Assembly: GCA_019059635.1 (NCBI GenBank)
Contig: JAGVRJ010000004.1
Location: forward strand, 1,364,001 to 1,428,000
Reading direction: 5' to 3'
Source of the DNA: Proales similis
Taxonomy: Eukaryota; Rotifera; Eurotatoria; Ploima; Proalidae
Length of the DNA: 64,000 bases
Shown here: positions 58,509 through 64,000 of the stretch, piece by piece
How the letters are laid out: the number at the start of each line of letters is the position of its first letter
Numbering within the stretch: position 1 is the stretch's first letter
The notes under the pieces: model-generated
Databases searched by the model: none
What the model was told of the DNA's origin: nothing
What the model saw: only the letters and a program-made list of their open reading frames with translations
Position numbers and translations under genes: made by a program

Positions 58509-61500
58509 CTAAATGTGGATGCTAGAATTGAGTTTGTTTGCTCGACGTTTGGCCAGGCCAGAGCTGTTCACAGGCGATAGACTTAGCATATGATTTATTC
58601 GGCTCTCTGGCCCGACTAGTCTGAACGCGCTGGTCAACTCGCTCAGATTGGAGGCATCGAGCAATGACGGCTTGACGTTCGATAACCGGTTCATGTTGAG
58701 AAACCACGGATGTTTTATGGCTTCGCTCGCTGATATTCGCTTGGTCGGATCCATAGTCAGCATTCGACTGATCAAGTCCTATTTACCAAAAGCAGCACGA
58801 TTGGTCCAATCAAGACTGGTATTATAAGAAATACGAAAGTTAATTACCTTGGCCTCGTTTGACACGTGTGCAATGCTCTGGTTGTTCATGTCAAGTTTGG
58901 CCTCGTTTATGCAAGCGAGAAGATTTTCAGTCGACGGATCGAGCGGAATTCGAAACGGAGTTTTTCTTTTACGTTTCACGTTAGCTCTTGTTTACTCTAG
59001 ATGCTTCGCAGTCGCCTACCCAGAAAGAAGAATGTAGAGCAGAACTCCAAGTGACCAGACATCACAGCTGGCATCGTAGCCCTGGCGTTTGAGCACTTCA
59101 GGCGCAGCGTAGTTGGCCGTGTAGCATGGTGTCATCAACAGGCCTGTCTGATCGCGAATCTGCTTGGCAAAGCCGAAATCAACGATTCGAATGTCGTTCG
59201 GATCGTCGCTGTCTTTGGCCAGCAGAATGTTCGACGGCTTCAGATCTCGATGGACCACGCCGTTGCTGTGCAAGTAGCTGACTGTTTTCACTAGCACATG
59301 CATGATTCCGGCCGCTTCACGCTCTGAGAACGACTTCTTTTTCATTATCTTGTCGAACAGCTCGCCGCCTCTGCACAGCTCCAACACCAGGTAGATATTC
59401 TTGCCGTTAAAGTAAATCTAGTGCGTTTAGATCGATTAGGCCAAGAGCGGACAAGTGCCAAACAGGCGAGCAATATGATTACATCTCGACTGCCGGCTAT
59501 GTGAGGAAGATGGCCGTATTTGAGAAGAATTTCTATCTCTTCGGATGGATCTCGTTTGGTTGCGTCAATGATCTAGAACAGATTGACGAATCGGATTAGC
59601 AAAAAACAAATCGCAACACATGGAGGCTACTGCTTGGGCATTTACTTTGACGGCAAAGTTGATTTTTGTCTTACGATGCATGCATTCATAGCATACGCTG
59701 TAGGCGCCCGACTTGATCACTCTCTTTATTTCGTAGTCGTGTTCGAAAATCGCTTTTTTTATGAGCGGTCCTCGGGTCATATTCTCCAAGGCGAGTGAGA
59801 TCTCTTTTTTTTCGCCTTCGGCCTGCATCAAGCTTTCGGCCTGCGTCGACGTTGTCATGTTGACTAAACAAAAGCGGTTAATCACAGGATGAAGCAAATT
59901 TCATCGCTTTCAAATCTGCACATACTGGTCGAGTTTGACGAAATCGACGACATGGAGGCATTGTTTACGCTACTGTAGCTACTCGCGGTTGTCAGAGTAG
60001 AGCCCGTAGTAGTCGTGTTCAAGTTGGTCAGATTCTGCGCCACGAAGCTAAAGCCTCTGAAGAGCTCGTGCGATGTGCTGCTCAACGGAATGGCTGGAGA
60101 GTCGGTCGGCGGTCGAGATGTAAATTCCTTGTCGAAGTAATAGGCCTCGTCGGCGTGCACTGCTGGCTGAAACGGAGGCTTGATCTCTTTTCTATAAAGC
60201 TTTTCCCAGTCCATTTGGGCAAAAAACGGATGGTCCTTGATTTCCTGAGATCCTTTGGGACCGGCACCTTTTGAAGATGTATAGAAGAATTTTGACGCTA
60301 AATTCATGCGCGCCCGAACATACCCAGTCGATTGGCCGGAGTACGTTTGAAGAGACCTCTGAGCAAAAGCTGCGCTTCTTGACTCAATAACTCGGGCATA
60401 CGAAGTCGCGCCCTCAATATCAGATGCATTGTTTGCCTTCGATCACTGGATGAAAACGGAAGCTGGCCGACTAGCATTTCGAACTTGATTCATCGACACA
60501 AATTAATTTCGATTTGGCCTCAACATCTTCTGGCTGTTCTAGCTCACCATTAAAACGCCAAGCGACCACCAGTCGCAGACGTGAGTGTGGCCCTTTTTGC
60601 TCACAACTGTCGATGTCGATTAATCAATACGGAGACGAAAAGCCAAGAGCAAATGAGTGATAATCACCTTCTGGTGCCATGTACTCGACAGTGCCGCAGA
60701 AACTATACGCTCGATCGTCCGTGTTGGTAAATATGGACTATTTGCTAAGGCCAAAATCTGTGAGAGCAATGTGTCCATCGTAGTCGAGTAAAATGCTTTT
60801 TGTTTTCGCTCGATTAACGATTAACGATGGAGCTGGGTAGATGGCGGTCGCTTACTTTTCAGGCTTGAGATCACGATAAATGATGCCAAGCGAGTGCAAA
60901 TGGTCCAGAGCCAGCACAAGCTCGGCCATGTAGAACTTGACGTCTTCCTCAGTGAACAAGATCTCTTTGGCCAAACGGCCGAACAGATCGCCGCCGCGCA
61001 AAAAGTCCAGCACAAGGTAGAGCTTGCCCTCTGTTTGAAAGGCGTAGTGAAGACGAACTATAAACGGATGATTAATGCTCGCCAATATGTCTCGTTCCAT
61101 TTTTGTTCTCTGTCGGTCTCTAATTTTCAAACTGGCTTTTTTTAGTATTTTCATCGCGTAGAGGGTGCCAGCGTCTGGCTCGGTGGTCTTGCGAGCCAAC
61201 AGAACCTGAACAAAGTGTGTTTAGTTTAATTTGCTCGATGCGTAAACAAAAGTAAACGAAAGAGTGGCGAACCTTGCCGAACGAGCCCTGGCCAAGAACC
61301 TTGAGCAGTTCGAAATGAGCCGGCATTGGCTTAGGAGATCCTTCCTTTGTTATGTCGGTGATGGCTATGACTCGTCCTTCGTCCCCATCCTGTTGAACAA
61401 AGTGAACAAAAAATTTACTCATCGTTAAGCTACACGGCCATTCAAAACACTTACTTGCTCGGTGTCTAAAGATTTGACGAGGCCACTGCCGCCGCTGCTG

Positions 61501-61711
61501 TTATTGTTATTTGGATCGGACTGATGAGCCGGTTGATTGCTGGTGTCGACAATCGCTTCACCGTCTGACGAAGAAGAGCCAGTCTATGAAAAGTTTTTTT
61601 TTTTTAAATAATTGCCGACTGGGCGTTGATTTGACCGAAAATTACCTCGGCTCCGTATTCGTGAGTGATCTCAACTTTGGTGAAAGGTTCAGTTAGGCCT
61701 GCGAGCGGCAT
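58509..61711 (-). CDS. RSK: p90 ribosomal S6 kinase (RSK), with an in-frame TAG
   Basis: About 13 exons from 61711 ([10 protein letters not shown]) to the stop at 58509. RSKs are ERK-activated kinases with two catalytic domains. N-terminal kinase: GQGSFGK, AMKILKK, YRDLKPEN, DFGLSK, then [12 protein letters not shown]. The turn motif TDSPAIP and hydrophobic motif FRGFSFVA follow. C-terminal kinase: [42 protein letters not shown]. The ERK-docking end LAKRR is present. The model has one in-frame TAG at 60738-60740, directly after DFGLSK, where relatives have glutamate. The frame is open on both sides of it. The cause may be an error, a null allele or readthrough. Confidence 0.9.
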
Positions 61712-64000
61712 TTAGGCTGAACTTGGAAAACAATTTTCGATTCAGTTTTTTCTTTCTTTTTCGCTTTGTTTCGCTTTGTTTATTGCTCCAAGTCGAACGA
61801 TACGACGAGAATGTGAGAAGCCAGGATTGAAATCGACGCGGCTCTCTAAAGAAAAAGAGAAATATCGATTTCAGATGTTCGAAAGCGGAATGCGTGGCCG
61901 ATCGAAGCTGAACGCGGCTGTGCGCGTTCGCGATCGAACGCATGCGTTCAAAATTTCTCTAATTCATCATGTCAGCCATTAGTTTACATCGTTCTCTCGC
62001 CCCCTCGCACTCATTTTCATTGCTCAATGCTGAGCTTGGCCGCGCGCGCTTCAGAATCATCATCACCTCTTCTCATATACTGAACGAGTCTTTTAAAATT
62101 TTTTTCTCTCTCTGTCGTTCGCTTCCTCTGGGAATGCGATTGAATAATATTATTCCTCTTGTTTGAGACAAAAAAAAAATTCAACTCAAATATGTTTCAC
62201 TCGGTCGCCTTACTTGTGCGCTCATAATTTGCTCGGAAATTGACTTGAATGCTGCTGCTCGAAGCGCTCGCAGTCAAACGATCTCGGCATTTGCCTCAAT
62301 CGGTGGTTTCTCTGATACATGAAAGCCCTAATTACATGTGCGCAAATAGCAGTGGGCACACATAAAGCGAGCTGCATGAGAAAAATGAAAAAAAAAAGAA
62401 ATAAACTCTTAGAAGAGAGAGAGAGAGAATTTGAAAAAAAAGGAAAAGAAAAACACACATATGGCATGGAAAGCAAAGAGAAGGAGCGAACAGGCCATGG
62501 AAAACAATGAGCGCACGCCCACACACAATTCTGGTGGCCAACCGACTCAAATCAAACTCAGAGCTATTAAATCGGGCGCACATTTGGAGTCGAGTATGTC
62601 GCCTGTCATCGACCTAGTAAAAAATGATTTCCCATCTGAGATAGACGAGTTTCCTTGTCTCTGTCCTTTCTTAGATCCGTGAATGAGGCCTGATGAGGAT
62701 AAATTTGGTGTGCGTGCTAGTCGACCGACCGTGAGAAAAACTGAAGGGTAATGCTTCATGATTAATTCCACTTCTTCACTCTGCCGCATACAACTCGTAT
62801 AATTGAATGGCATGCCGCTTGCTGATAAGATCGTGTGCAATTGCGTCAAAATAAAGGGAAAGCCGCTCATAATGCTGAGGCCGTTGGCCTTGCTCGCAAA
62901 TACTAACTAACCGCTCTCGGGCATAGTTTTTGGTTTCATTGAGAAGGCTCGGTGGCCTTGGCATACCAAGCAAATTTACCATCAATAAACACGAGCAGCG
63001 GTGACGGTGAGAAAGAAAGAGCGGGGCGTGCCGGCCTATCGCCATATGCGCCGATCGGCTTAGAACAATAAACTCAAAGAATAGAGCAGAGCGTGTAACT
63101 CAAAACTTGACGAACTTGGCTCAGTATGTGCGTCGACAAAACTAAATCGAGTAGGCAGACAGGCGGCCGCTCTACACCAAAGATAATATTAACCGCTCAT
63201 CTCGCTCGAGCATCGCCCCCACACTCGGCGCTCATTTTTAAGCCATTTTCAATGGGCGGCTCATTTTTTAGGCGGAGGAGGCGAACGTTTTTGCTCTCGT
63301 TCTCGATTTAGAAGTGAGCTTGGTTGCCAACTGCAGCTGCTTGCGTATCGATTGCTATCAAGAAAAAAAAATTAGAGAAAAAAAATTCACTGCATACCAA
63401 GCTTTGTCGCCAGTTTGAATAATTTCGGAAGCAAATCTCAAATACTATATAGTTAGCAATAAATAAAACAAATACACAAGAATGCGCACATAGTATACAC
63501 AAGACGAAACACATCAAGTGATTGAGGCAAGCACAGACCAGAGAGAAAGTGAGAAGGATAAGGAGCGAAGGAGCAGAGTAGATGGATAGAGGAGACGGGG
63601 AGAGAATTCACGTAGGATTTTAGTAGAAGGGCCGGGCCAAATGTGAGTAGATTATGCGTTAAACATCGACGGCTGCCAATCTAGATCCGGCCAGATATGA
63701 AACATCCTTTGGCCCGCTGCAATAATTATTTTGCAAGTTACATAAGGCTACAACGCATTATGCGCTTAAGACACAATAAATGGAGAAGGCAACAGTAATG
63801 CCTGGCCGTAATCCGCGCTCGTATTTGACGATTTCGCACTCTCTAATCGATAAGCTCTTGAAATATAAATTAAATGCCGATTCGATTGAATTCGAGTCTG
63901 AGTGCCGTCATGTCTCGCTCTCTGTCTTTTGACTTTTATTCCGTCCTCCTCTCTGTCTGGCTCCATTCCAATCTTGGCCATTTTGATTAAAAGGTGCAAA
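61712..64000. other. Upstream region of RSK, no gene supported
   Basis: This 2.3 kb stretch has GA and CT tracts (for example 62414-62432) and short frames on both strands without domains or convincing splice sites. It probably holds the RSK promoter and 5' UTR. Confidence 0.45.

Noticed and set aside
62431-63045. Short ORFs on both strands upstream of RSK
   Set aside because: They have low-complexity content, no domains and no convincing splice sites.

Overview
The window is eukaryotic nuclear DNA from a small-genome animal (a bilaterian invertebrate). The evidence is protein-coding genes cut by many short GT-AG introns, mostly 50-90 bases long, genes packed within a few hundred bases of each other, AATAAA signals, intron-bearing tRNA-Met genes, and a metazoan gene set: neurexin, EHD ATPase, TWIK potassium channel, anoctamin, p90 RSK, COX6A and NSE4. 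I cannot fix the phylum from sequence alone. Coding models below were joined by eye from frame, splice-site and phase agreement.

Layout, left to right. 1-4693 (+): 3' end of a neurexin gene, with an intronless RING-finger gene on the opposite strand inside one intron. 5661-9423 (+): a gene in which almost every exon is one copy of a roughly 29-residue tau/MAP2/MAP4-like tubulin-binding repeat. 10460-20481 (+): a second, very large tau-like gene of about 44 exons. 20912-22147 (-): an EamA/SLC35G-type transporter. 22738-22887 and 23173-23322: two nearly identical copies of a structured, apparently non-coding RNA gene. 23629-24947 (-): NSE4 of the SMC5/6 complex. 25161-25529 (-): a small acidic protein. 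25644-27011 (+): a WDR25/PRP17-type WD40 protein. 27263-27775 (-): COX6A. 29242-30938 (+): EHD.

31332-48642 is an array of seven related genes that each encode a signal peptide, a PAN/apple-like cysteine module and a WD40 propeller, so apparently secreted WD40 proteins. They fall into two subfamilies, A (three copies) and B (four copies). One B copy is frameshifted and one has lost its first exon. An ANO8/ANO10-like anoctamin (35376-38105, +) sits inside the array.

After the array come an ALMS-motif centrosomal-type protein (49299-51825, -), two tRNA-Met(CAT) genes with introns, an orphan membrane-type ORF, a small two-exon gene, a TWIK K+ channel (55037-56138, +), an orphan single-pass membrane protein (56479-56904, -), and p90 RSK (58509-61711, -) with one in-frame TAG in the N-terminal kinase domain. 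The last 2.3 kb shows no gene I can support.

The points most worth following are the two adjacent tau-like repeat genes, the secreted PAN-WD40 array with its conversion and decay, and the unidentified duplicated RNA gene.
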